Shown: one piece after another, positions 6,841 to 14,400 of the stretch
Layout: every line of letters starts with the position of its first letter
Numbering within the stretch: the first letter of the stretch is position 1
Assembly (NCBI GenBank): GCA_934476515.1
Contig: CAKSNZ010000036.1
Coordinates: 1 to 19,875 of the forward strand
Length of the DNA: 19,875 nucleotides
Direction: 5' to 3'
DNA from: an uncultured Ruminococcus sp.
GTDB lineage: Bacteria > Bacillota > Clostridia > Oscillospirales > Acutalibacteraceae
The notes under the pieces: generated by a model
What the model was told of the DNA's origin: nothing
The model's input: only the letters and a program-made list of their open reading frames with translations
The model's database searches: none
Made by a program: the position numbers and the translations under genes

Positions 6841-7459
6841 TAATTTACTTGGATACACTTTAAACGCTATCCAAACAGGTTCCATGGAACCAGAGTTCTA
6901 TGCCGGCGACTTGCTAATCGGTAAGTCAATGGATGTTGGCGAAACTTACAACAAAGGCGACATTGTCTTTTTTGAAAGTTCCTACAAGGGGGAAGACGGT
7001 GGCTCCTATAAAATGGTAAAGTGTCACCGTATTATAAAGACTAAGGATGAAGACGGAGTTAAGTATTACCTAACACAAGGTGATAACAACGCAGCGTCTG
7101 ATGCAAAGACAGACGGTTGGATTACTTCCGGTAAGATTATCGGTATTTATCAGACAAGTGATTACCAGGGTAAGAAACTTAGTGGCTTTGGTTCTGTAAT
7201 TGACTATTTACAGAGCTTCTGGGGATTCTTCTTCGTAATCGTCCTACCAATGATTTTATTCTTTATCTATGAGCTAATTCGTGTTATCCGTAATGTGATG
7301 GCTTATACTAAGGAAAAAGCTATTGCCGCTGCTCAAGAGGCTGCCGAAAACGCAGAGCTTAGTGAAGAGCAAAAGCAAAAAGCAATCGAAGAATATTTAG
7401 CAAGTCAAAAGGCTAAGGAACAGACTTCTGATGAAGAAAGTTCTAAAAGTCAAGAATAA
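6725..7459 (+). CDS. sipW: SipW-type (ER-type) signal peptidase I
   Basis: This 244-residue membrane protease should cleave the AWFT-type signal peptides encoded around it. It has an N-terminal membrane helix (about 8-30), then QTGSMEPEFYAGD with nucleophile Ser53. CHRII follows, where His101 replaces the Lys of bacterial-type leader peptidases, and then TQGDNNAASD with the box E aspartates D120 and D126. A second membrane helix lies at about 166-186. The C-terminal 55 residues form a charged cytoplasmic helix (Ala/Glu/Lys/Gln-rich). The gene lies 62 bp after the main subunit gene. Its ribosome binding site lies within a 12-bp inverted repeat, suggesting that its level is held down relative to the subunit. 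The call is firm from the Ser/His arrangement; substrate choice is inferred from context. Confidence 0.92.
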   Translation: MKVFKKVVNIVIDVLVVLILIVSALVLTLSLTSQDTGSPNLLGYTLNAIQTGSMEPEFYAGDLLIGKSMDVGETYNKGDIVFFESSYKGEDGGSYKMVKCHRIIKTKDEDGVKYYLTQGDNNAASDAKTDGWITSGKIIGIYQTSDYQGKKLSGFGSVIDYLQSFWGFFFVIVLPMILFFIYELIRVIRNVMAYTKEKAIAAAQEAAENAELSEEQKQKAIEEYLASQKAKEQTSDEESSKSQE

Positions 7460-7478
7460 AAATTAAACACTTGCTAAA

Positions 7479-7699
7479 AGGTGAAAGTCCACTGTTGCAG
7501 AGAATTTTCACTTATAATTAGTTGGCAGTACACTAATGAAAATACTGCATATGAGGGCTAAACCGGAAAGAATTATATGGTTAAGCAAATATGTAAACAT
7601 AAGCGATGAATCTTTCTAACGGGTCAGCAACGCCGGAAAGATTTGTTGTTTGTTTATGATTGAGGCGATTAGTCATAGGACTAAGGGTAAAACTTTTTT
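7479..7699 (+). ncRNA. Structured non-coding RNA candidate, possibly group II intron-derived
   Basis: The gap between the peptidase and AAA+ genes has no reading frame but carries a string of exact or near-exact hairpins: GTGAAA 7481-7486 with TTTCAC 7506-7511; GCAGTA 7525-7530 with TACTGC 7543-7548; GCTAAACC 7557-7564 with GGTTAAGC 7579-7586; TATG/CATA at 7590-7601; AATCTTTC 7609-7616 plus CGG with CCG plus GAAAGATT 7636-7643; and TTAGTC 7669-7674 with GACTAA 7679-7684, followed by a T run (7694-7699). The strings AGGTGAAAGTCC and TATGTAAACATAAGCGATGAA (the latter spans 7590-7610) resemble domain I of bacterial group II introns as I recall them. No GUGYG 5' end, domain V or reverse transcriptase is present. 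It could instead be a leader or riboswitch-like attenuator for the genes downstream. Confidence 0.45.
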
Positions 7700-7726
7700 A
7701 AGAACAGAAAGAGGAGTAGATTCCTT

Positions 7727-9256
7727 ATGGATACAGTATTCAAATTTTTATATGAATTTCTGGGACAATTCTTTACTTCACTTTGGAGTATTGTAACAGG
7801 AATTTTCAAGGGCATTGTTGGTATGTTTGATTTTCCGGCATACGGAAAGATTATTAGCGATTACACATCAGAACTTGGAGGATTAGAATGGGTAATTGCC
7901 ATATTTGCAATGATTTTACTTGCAGCTGTCCTTGTATTTTTAGTAATGCTTATTGTTCTATCCTTAAAAAAGTTTTTCCGTTATAAGAAAAAGGTTAAGG
8001 ATACAGGGGACTTAGTAGCAGAAGTTAATCACCTAACTAAAGAGGTTATGAGACTAAACCTTGAGAAAGATAAGATTCTATCAATGAAGGTTTCTCAGAT
8101 TGGTCTTAACCCTAACGAAATTTCTGAACTTACAGGGGAAGAAATGGAAGCTCTTAATAATGGTGAAGAAGAAACAACTCAGCGTTTCTACAAGCTATGT
8201 CATATTGATGAAGTTTGGGCAGACTATCAGCCACCAATTTACAACAATACAATTACACTTGAACAGTTCTGTGACCAGTTCCGTAACTTTGCTTGTTCAA
8301 GACTTGGACTTTATTATGATACTAAGTTGATTAGATATTTTGTTGCTTCATTCGGTAGTAACAGACTTATAATCCTACAAGGTATCTCCGGTACAGGTAA
8401 AACTTCCCTTGCTCGTGCATTTGGTAAGTTTGTATGTAACGACTCAATCATCACACCTGTACAGCCATCTTGGAGAGATAGAACTGAACTATTCGGTTAC
8501 TTCAACGAATTTACTAAGAGATTTAACGAAACAGAACTATTGCGTGCAATGTACGAAGCAACTTATAACGATAATGTTTATGTTATTGTACTTGATGAAA
8601 TGAATATCGCCAGAGTTGAATATTACTTTGCTGAAATGTTATCAATTCTAGAAATGCCGGATTGTGATGAATGGGTAATCTCAATGGTTCCAAATGTATG
8701 GCCTGATGACCCTAAACACTTTGAACAAGGTAACTTTAAGATACCACCAAATATGTGGTATATCGGTACTGCTAATAACGATGACTCTACTTTTGCTATT
8801 GCCGATAAGGTTTACGATAGAGCAATGCCTATTGATATTGATAGTAAGGGTACTCCATTTGATGCACCGGATACTCCACCTGTACAGATTAACTATCATT
8901 ATCTGGAGAGTCTATTTGACAATGCTAAGAAGCAATATCCTGTTAGCCAAGAACTAATTGATAAACTAAACAAGCTTGATGATTATGTTATTGAACATTT
9001 CCGTATTGCTTTTGGTAACAGAATTATGCGTCAGGTAATGTCCTTTACACCATGTTATGTTGCTTGTGGTGGTAAAGAAATTGACGGTCTTGACTATGTC
9101 CTAGCAAGAAAAATCTTTAGAAAGTTTGAATCTCTAAACCTATCATATATTAGAGACGAAATTGATGGCCTGGTTGCTTATATGGATCACCTATATGGTA
9201 GAGAAAATATGGGCGAAAGTAAGGCTTATCTACATAGACTTCAAAAGCTAGTATAA
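7727..9256 (+). CDS. Membrane-anchored McrB-like AAA+ NTPase
   Basis: This 509-residue protein has an amphipathic/hydrophobic N-terminus (about 5-33), a strong membrane helix (about 54-81), a basic stop and a short coiled coil (about 90-115). The AAA+ domain at about 185-440 has Walker A GISGTGKTS (219-227), the McrB-type PSWRDRTELFGYF, Walker B VIVLDEMN (286-293), GTANNDDST (347-355) giving an NxxD motif like that of McrB GTPases, and DRA (364-366) as the likely arginine finger region. A helical region ends the protein. McrB proteins are GTP-driven hexameric motors that act with McrC. No DNA-recognition domain is visible; the N-terminus has become a membrane anchor. GAGGAG precedes the ATG. 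The partner gene follows after 77 bp. Placement inside a SipW-dependent export cluster suggests work at the membrane; this is inferred. Confidence 0.85.
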   Translation: MDTVFKFLYEFLGQFFTSLWSIVTGIFKGIVGMFDFPAYGKIISDYTSELGGLEWVIAIFAMILLAAVLVFLVMLIVLSLKKFFRYKKKVKDTGDLVAEVNHLTKEVMRLNLEKDKILSMKVSQIGLNPNEISELTGEEMEALNNGEEETTQRFYKLCHIDEVWADYQPPIYNNTITLEQFCDQFRNFACSRLGLYYDTKLIRYFVASFGSNRLIILQGISGTGKTSLARAFGKFVCNDSIITPVQPSWRDRTELFGYFNEFTKRFNETELLRAMYEATYNDNVYVIVLDEMNIARVEYYFAEMLSILEMPDCDEWVISMVPNVWPDDPKHFEQGNFKIPPNMWYIGTANNDDSTFAIADKVYDRAMPIDIDSKGTPFDAPDTPPVQINYHYLESLFDNAKKQYPVSQELIDKLNKLDDYVIEHFRIAFGNRIMRQVMSFTPCYVACGGKEIDGLDYVLARKIFRKFESLNLSYIRDEIDGLVAYMDHLYGRENMGESKAYLHRLQKLV

Positions 9257-9266
9257 AAACAATATC

Positions 9267-9288
9267 ACCTCTTCCTTATGGGAGAGGT
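9267..9288. other. Intercistronic hairpin between AAA+ and partner genes
   Basis: ACCTCTTCC (9267-9275) pairs with GGGAGAGGT (9280-9288) over nine pairs including one G-U, with a TTAT loop. The following sequence, AGATTTATT, is a poor T tract. It may be a weak terminator, an mRNA-stabilising or processing hairpin, or a short dispersed palindrome. It could lower expression of the second gene relative to the first. Confidence 0.55.
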
Positions 9289-9333
9289 AGATTTATTAAT
9301 TAAGATTATTTTATTGAGAATGAGGTGTGTCCT

Positions 9334-11643
9334 ATGGGCAAAAAATATAATAAATTGTATCGTGCATATTATGAATTGCGTGAAACCCTAAAGGATGACT
9401 ACACCTTTAATTACTACATTGACGGTATGGATAGAGCCGATAACGGTGAGGATAAACACAGTGGTGAAATCTTCTCTCGTTATATTGATATGGACTGGGT
9501 TGAAGCAATTGAATATGCTTTGCCTTATATCCAAAAAGCAGTTGATGAAATGCGTAGAACAATTATTTCTGAAGAAGAAGTAGTTAATGTTGCAAAAATC
9601 AAAAAGGTAGGCCCTGATACTGTTAAACACTTGGCATCTCATGCTAACTTCATTTCAAAAATTGATGAACATGGTGATGTTATTCCTAACAATCTACTGA
9701 ATGTTAGAAAAGAAGATACATATAACATTTATGAAAACAGAATGTTGTTTACACTTCTTACTAACATTTCAAGATTTATTTCTGAAAGATTTAGAAAGTT
9801 AAGAGAAACCCCTGAGGACTCACTTTATGAAACACATATCCACAGAGATGTTGACTATCATGGTCAGAAGATAAAGTTTAACTTTGACTTTAGAGATGAA
9901 AACCATGAGGTTGAGGCAGTAAACCCTAGTGATAATGTTGAAAGTTTAAGTGACTTTGACAGAGTTGTAAGAATTAGAAAGATTACCCAAGGTATCTTAA
10001 ATTCACAGCTTATGAAAGAGTTAGTTGGTTGCGAAGTGGTTCGTTCACCACTAACAATGACTAACCTTTTGAAGAAAAACCCTAACTTTAAAGAGGCTGT
10101 TCAACTTTGGACATTCCTAGAAAAATACAAAAAACCTGGCTTTGTTGTTGAGAAAAATGCCTTTAACGGTGAAATGAGTAAGGATATTAAGCGTGATATT
10201 TACGGACTTATGAGCCTTAACCGTTTCGTTATGGAAATTGAACAAAGTCCGGCTTTGAAGGAAGCTCTTCACGAAAGGTATTTAGAAGAAAAAGCTGAAG
10301 AAGAGGCTCTTGCTGACCAAGGTACTAAGTCTAGAATGGCTTTTGAGAAAAAGCTAAAAGAAGTTCGTCAGGAAGAAATGAATATCAGACTTCAGGAAAT
10401 TCGTGAAAGAGAAACTGAAATTCATAAATTAAAGGCAACAATTGAACAGTTAAATATGACTCTTGAGCTAAGAGAACAACAGATTGTTGAACTGACAAAT
10501 AAGCTGAACTTAGCTTATGAACAGATTGAAGACCTAAAGAAACAGATTATGGAACTTGAGGAGGAAATTGAAAAACTCAAGGCTGAAATCGAAAGATTAT
10601 TAGGTATCATTGAAGAACAGAAAAAGAAAATTGCCGAACTGGAAGATAAGGTAGAAAAGTTAACTGCTGAACTTGAAAAGGCGAAAGCAGAAATCACAAG
10701 ACTACTTGAACTTGAAAAACAGTTAAGAGCAGAGATTGACTCTTTAAATAAAGAAATAGAAAAGTTAAACGGCATTATTGTAAAGTTAAAAGAAGACATT
10801 GCCGAAAGAGATAGAATTATCGCTAACCAAAAAGCAGAAATTTCTTCTTTAAATAATGAAGTTGCAACTCTAAACAACACTATTGAAACTGAAAGAAAAG
10901 AACATAGTGCTGAAATTAGCCGTTTGAACTTAGAACATAAAAATGAAGTTGATACTTTAGTTGCAAATCATAATAATGAAATTGCATCTATCAACACAAA
11001 GCATAGTGAAGAAATTTCTACTATTAATAGTAACCACCAAAATGAAGTTGCTGAAATTAATAGAAAGCATAGTGAAAATGTTAACTCTATTAATGCAGAG
11101 CATAAAGCAGAAGTAGAAGAAATTAATTCTAAAAATGCTGAAAATATCAACAAGTTAAATGCTGACTTTGACAAGAAAATGGCTAATGAAAAAGCTAATT
11201 TTCAAAATGAAATGTCAAAGCAACAGGCATCTTTCCAAAAAGAAAAGGATAGCTTAAATCAGACTAATGAAAAAGAAAGAAAGATTTATGAAGCTAAACT
11301 TGTTGTACTAAAAGATGAACAAGAAAAAGAAATTAGCAAGATTAACACTAACCATTCTAAAGAAATAGAAAAGCTACACAGAAGTGCTGCTGATTCCTTA
11401 GCAAAGGAAAGAAAGATTCATCAGTCAGAAATTGCTAAGGTTAAAAAGCAGAAAGATAAGGCTTATTCTGAAGAAGAAAAGAAGTTTAATCAAAAGCTAA
11501 AAGAAGTTGAAAAAAGACTGGAAAAAGAGTATAATAAGAAAGTTAAAGAAATTAGAGAACAAGAGGCTAAAAAGGTTAAAGTCATTAAGCTAAAAGCTAA
11601 GAAAAAAATGTTTACTGCTGAGGAACTAGAGAATATTAAATAA
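9334..11643 (+). CDS. McrC-like (DUF2357-type) N-terminal protein with giant coiled coil
   Basis: I place the start at ATG 9334, eight bases after GAGG (9322-9325); a GTG at 9325 overlaps that ribosome binding site. The product is 769 residues. Residues 1 to about 300 resemble the DUF2357/McrC N-terminal region, including NVRKEDTYNIYENRM (about 123-137) with the Y-E-N-R core; in McrC this part docks on and stimulates McrB. From about 310 to 755 the chain is almost all coiled coil: heptad-rich at first, then eight exact 11-residue units (about 524-611), then Lys/Glu-rich helix. The C-terminal PD-(D/E)XK nuclease of true McrC is absent; I see no such motif. The protein is probably cytoplasmic, activating or sensing for the membrane AAA+ NTPase. 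CoCoNuT systems (McrBC relatives with coiled coils) are the nearest described parallel I know. Confidence 0.75.
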   Translation: MGKKYNKLYRAYYELRETLKDDYTFNYYIDGMDRADNGEDKHSGEIFSRYIDMDWVEAIEYALPYIQKAVDEMRRTIISEEEVVNVAKIKKVGPDTVKHLASHANFISKIDEHGDVIPNNLLNVRKEDTYNIYENRMLFTLLTNISRFISERFRKLRETPEDSLYETHIHRDVDYHGQKIKFNFDFRDENHEVEAVNPSDNVESLSDFDRVVRIRKITQGILNSQLMKELVGCEVVRSPLTMTNLLKKNPNFKEAVQLWTFLEKYKKPGFVVEKNAFNGEMSKDIKRDIYGLMSLNRFVMEIEQSPALKEALHERYLEEKAEEEALADQGTKSRMAFEKKLKEVRQEEMNIRLQEIRERETEIHKLKATIEQLNMTLELREQQIVELTNKLNLAYEQIEDLKKQIMELEEEIEKLKAEIERLLGIIEEQKKKIAELEDKVEKLTAELEKAKAEITRLLELEKQLRAEIDSLNKEIEKLNGIIVKLKEDIAERDRIIANQKAEISSLNNEVATLNNTIETERKEHSAEISRLNLEHKNEVDTLVANHNNEIASINTKHSEEISTINSNHQNEVAEINRKHSENVNSINAEHKAEVEEINSKNAENINKLNADFDKKMANEKANFQNEMSKQQASFQKEKDSLNQTNEKERKIYEAKLVVLKDEQEKEISKINTNHSKEIEKLHRSAADSLAKERKIHQSEIAKVKKQKDKAYSEEEKKFNQKLKEVEKRLEKEYNKKVKEIREQEAKKVKVIKLKAKKKMFTAEELENIK
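10903..11166 (+). repeat. Eight tandem hendecad (11-residue) coding repeats
   Basis: Eight consecutive 33-bp units encode H-x-x-E-(I/V)-x-x-(I/L)-N-x-x. Seven begin with His and the last with Asn. Examples are HSEEISTINSN and HQNEVAEINRK. An 11-residue period is typical of nearly untwisted coiled coils. The DNA units vary at synonymous sites, so the array is old or under protein-level selection. Confidence 0.9.
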
Positions 11644-11664
11644 CCTAAAAGTAGTGAGGGTAAT

Positions 11665-12651
11665 ATGAGTAAAGACCAGAAACTTGTAAAAGTAAAAAGG
11701 GATACCAAATCCCTAGTTATGAAAAACTTAATAGTTATGGCTGTACTTATTGCCATTGCACTTACAGGTGTAATTTCTTGGTTTACAAACAAGACCGAGG
11801 CAACTGCTGATGGTATCAATGTTATCTGCGAAGCACCTGATGGGCTGGAAGTTGCTATTGTACCACATGGATCAAATGAAAAACTAAATTATCAGGCCGG
11901 TAAAATTGATTTAACAAAATGTGAATCATTATCAGATTTATTTTCAAATTTGTCATTTGAAGAATTAACAAGTGATGGTTTACATTTTTATAAGCCTAAG
12001 CTAAATCAGTCCGGTAGTACTGTTACCGTTGATACCACCGATAAGTGGTTGGATGCAGAAGATTATGCTTATAAAAATCATAGTGATGGTACTTCTATTC
12101 CATATTTATCATTGGATATATATATGAGATCAAAAAATGCTCATACAATAGTCTTAGGAAGTGATACATATATTAAGCCAAATTCAGATAAATTGAATGG
12201 TGCTGATAGTGGTAATAAAAGTGAATTAGGTGATTTTTCTAAAGATTGTATAGTTGGCGCTGTAAGAATGTCAACAGTTGTCGGAAATGAACCTAAACTT
12301 TGGATTCCTGCACCAAATATTCTATATGATTATGATAAAGGAACAGTCAGCACAGAAATAAAGGATAAAAATTCTGAATCCTTTAAGCATAAGTATTGGG
12401 AAGTGACTGATCTTCAACCAAGTTCTGATGAACAAGTGGCAGAGGACGTAATAGTTAATAATAACTGTGACTATAAAATCGGAAAAAATGATGCCCTAAA
12501 TATTGCGTTATCTCAGGATAATGATGATAAATTGTTCAAAGCAAACTTTACATTAAATATTTGGGTTGATGGCGAAGATACCGAAGCAAGACAAGCTATG
12601 GTTGGTGGAAAGTTTACTGCCAGTATAAAATTGAAAATTAGTGATAAATAA
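11665..12651 (+). CDS. SipW-cognate exported surface protein
   Basis: This 328-residue product has a 20-residue basic tail, a membrane helix (about 21-37) and VISWFTNKTEATADGIN (36-52). That last part closely matches the main subunit (ATADGIN), so the start of the mature protein is conserved between them. The mature domain is beta-rich and carries a C-terminal variant of the family pattern, NIWVDGEDTEA, then GGKFTASIKLKI, in which the Cys of the other members is missing. The gene follows the coiled-coil gene by 21 bp with a GTGAGGG ribosome binding site, so the AAA+/coiled-coil pair and the surface proteins are probably co-transcribed. It has no wall-anchor motif. It is likely a minor or alternative subunit; the exact role is unknown. 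Confidence 0.8.
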   Translation: MSKDQKLVKVKRDTKSLVMKNLIVMAVLIAIALTGVISWFTNKTEATADGINVICEAPDGLEVAIVPHGSNEKLNYQAGKIDLTKCESLSDLFSNLSFEELTSDGLHFYKPKLNQSGSTVTVDTTDKWLDAEDYAYKNHSDGTSIPYLSLDIYMRSKNAHTIVLGSDTYIKPNSDKLNGADSGNKSELGDFSKDCIVGAVRMSTVVGNEPKLWIPAPNILYDYDKGTVSTEIKDKNSESFKHKYWEVTDLQPSSDEQVAEDVIVNNNCDYKIGKNDALNIALSQDNDDKLFKANFTLNIWVDGEDTEARQAMVGGKFTASIKLKISDK

Positions 12652-12675
12652 AGAACTATGAAAGGAAGTGAAATT

Positions 12676-14382
12676 ATGAAAAATAGTCAGCATACTCCAA
12701 AACATGCCGTTGATGTAGAAAAATCATTGAAGAAAGCTGCATATTCATATATTTCACTTTTTCTTATTGTTATGGTGCTTATAGGCACAACGGTGTCTTG
12801 GTTTACAGTTCAAGATACTGCAACACTTGAGTCCGGAGTGATGGTATTTAATTCCGGTTCAGGTCTAAGAGTCAATGACGGTGAAGATATTACAAACCAT
12901 ATTAAGGTAAAAAATTTCAAACTTGATGAAGCATCTAGCGTTGATGGTAGAAATATATTTTTACCAAACGGAAAATTGCAGTCAGGTGTTACCGGTGATA
13001 TGCTTTACAGAGAAGCAACTGCCGGTGATAAAAACAAGAAGTTTATGTATGCTGATTTTAAATTAAAAGGTAATTCAGCAGGTGAAACAGATGTATATAT
13101 TAAGAGTTATACCGTAACAGTTGGTGACCAAACTTTTAATGGCTCAACTCAGATTACATTTGATGATACAGGGCTTATTCCTCAAGATACTGTTCATCAT
13201 GAGAAGTGTCCAATTAGAATAGCTTTCATCGACGATAGTCAAGATACACCTATGGTTTTTGATCCAACAGCGATTATTGACCAATATTCTAAAACTTATA
13301 GTGCAGTTGACTCTGTGTCAAGGGAAGGTAAGTTATTATCAACAAAAGCGTCAACTTCATACTCTTTTGCACATAACTATTTTATTAATAATTATCCTTT
13401 ATTTAGTCTTAAGGATTCTAAATCTCACAACTATACAATGGTAGCTTGGTTGGAAGGTACAGGGGAAAATTGTGACGCATATAAAGATAAAAAAATATCT
13501 ATCGACTTAGAGCTTGAATCTAATTGGGATGATATGGAATGGATTACATTTGAAGACCAGACTCTTGGTGATTCAACCGGTACATTACAACAGTGGGTTG
13601 GTAATGATAAATGTCTTGTAACTATGACATATAAGGATGTTACAACAATAGGTGAACCGTATCGTACTGTTGTTATGAATCCTATTGCATATAAAACGGG
13701 AACCACACAGCCTATAAAGTGGCAAGCTCCAATCCCAAAAGATGTTATTACAGATATAACTTTTAACAGATATGACCCTAATTCCGAAATTATTTACAAT
13801 GCGTGGTATACAAAAGAAAATGTACAACAAATGTGGAATGCTGTTACTGGAAGAAAATATCCTATTAATTTAGGCGAAAAAAAACTTGAAACTTCAAGAC
13901 AAGATTCTGACCGTATAAATCACACAACTTATATAGCTCAGCGTGGTAATGGTTTTGAGAAAACTAATGATGCTTCTCAAAGATTATCACCAAGTGTAGG
14001 ATATTGGGGATCAGGAAGTTCATCAAGTGACGGCAATACAGGCGATGAAACCGGCGAGTTGAAAGTTACTGCTATTTTGAGTATTCCAAGTAGTAAACAA
14101 TGGATTCGTGATAATTTTGTTAAAGATTCATATAAAATTTATATTGTATTTGATAATGGTAAGGAAGCTGAAATGAATGTTGTCAATCCAACATTGGGTG
14201 ATAGATGTGCATTATATGATTATCCAATTAGTTCAAGTGCAAAAGTATCAGGATTTAAATTAGTTAACCCAAGTGGTGAATCATCCAAATTTTTGAAGAT
14301 GGATACTCATTATCAATTTACTAAAAGACATACAACAACAACTTTTGAAGTAACTAACGAAGATACAGTTGTTGCACACTAA
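12676..14382 (+). CDS. Large SipW-cognate surface protein with extra C-terminal beta domains
   Basis: I choose ATG 12676 because AGGAAG (12663-12668) stands 7 bp before it; an in-frame ATG at 12658 lies upstream of that site. The 568-residue product has a basic tail, a helix (22-40) and TVSWFTVQD (39-47). A TasA-like domain follows, ending around AWLEGTGENC (W258). After it comes a Trp-rich module (about 280-440) with ITFEDQT, KWQAPIP, ITFNRYDP and YNAWYT. This looks to me like carbohydrate-binding modules of the CBM25/26 type, but only loosely. A Gly/Ser linker (about 445-460) leads to a final beta domain (about 465-568). There is no anchor motif. Adhesion to a glycan is a guess from the module; the SipW-type export signal is clear. 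Confidence 0.75.
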   Translation: MKNSQHTPKHAVDVEKSLKKAAYSYISLFLIVMVLIGTTVSWFTVQDTATLESGVMVFNSGSGLRVNDGEDITNHIKVKNFKLDEASSVDGRNIFLPNGKLQSGVTGDMLYREATAGDKNKKFMYADFKLKGNSAGETDVYIKSYTVTVGDQTFNGSTQITFDDTGLIPQDTVHHEKCPIRIAFIDDSQDTPMVFDPTAIIDQYSKTYSAVDSVSREGKLLSTKASTSYSFAHNYFINNYPLFSLKDSKSHNYTMVAWLEGTGENCDAYKDKKISIDLELESNWDDMEWITFEDQTLGDSTGTLQQWVGNDKCLVTMTYKDVTTIGEPYRTVVMNPIAYKTGTTQPIKWQAPIPKDVITDITFNRYDPNSEIIYNAWYTKENVQQMWNAVTGRKYPINLGEKKLETSRQDSDRINHTTYIAQRGNGFEKTNDASQRLSPSVGYWGSGSSSSDGNTGDETGELKVTAILSIPSSKQWIRDNFVKDSYKIYIVFDNGKEAEMNVVNPTLGDRCALYDYPISSSAKVSGFKLVNPSGESSKFLKMDTHYQFTKRHTTTTFEVTNEDTVVAH

Positions 14383-14400
14383 TAGATGGAGGTGTCACAA

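Noticed and set aside
7479..7699. Intact group II intron
   Set aside because: No GUGYG 5' end, no domain V, no reverse transcriptase and only about 220 bases; at most a remnant.
7479..7699. Cobalamin riboswitch suggested by GGTGAAAGTCC
   Set aside because: The B12-box elements expected further 3' are not present, and the downstream genes have no link to cobalamin.
9325..9333. GTG 9325 as start of the coiled-coil protein
   Set aside because: It overlaps the GAGG ribosome binding site that is correctly spaced for ATG 9334.
10515..10880. 121-codon minus-strand frame inside the coiled-coil gene
   Set aside because: It is a Ser/Phe-rich shadow caused by the repetitive Glu/Lys codons on the opposite strand.
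7727..11643. Classical McrBC restriction system
   Set aside because: The AAA+ protein has a membrane helix instead of a DNA-binding domain, and its partner has coiled coil instead of a nuclease.
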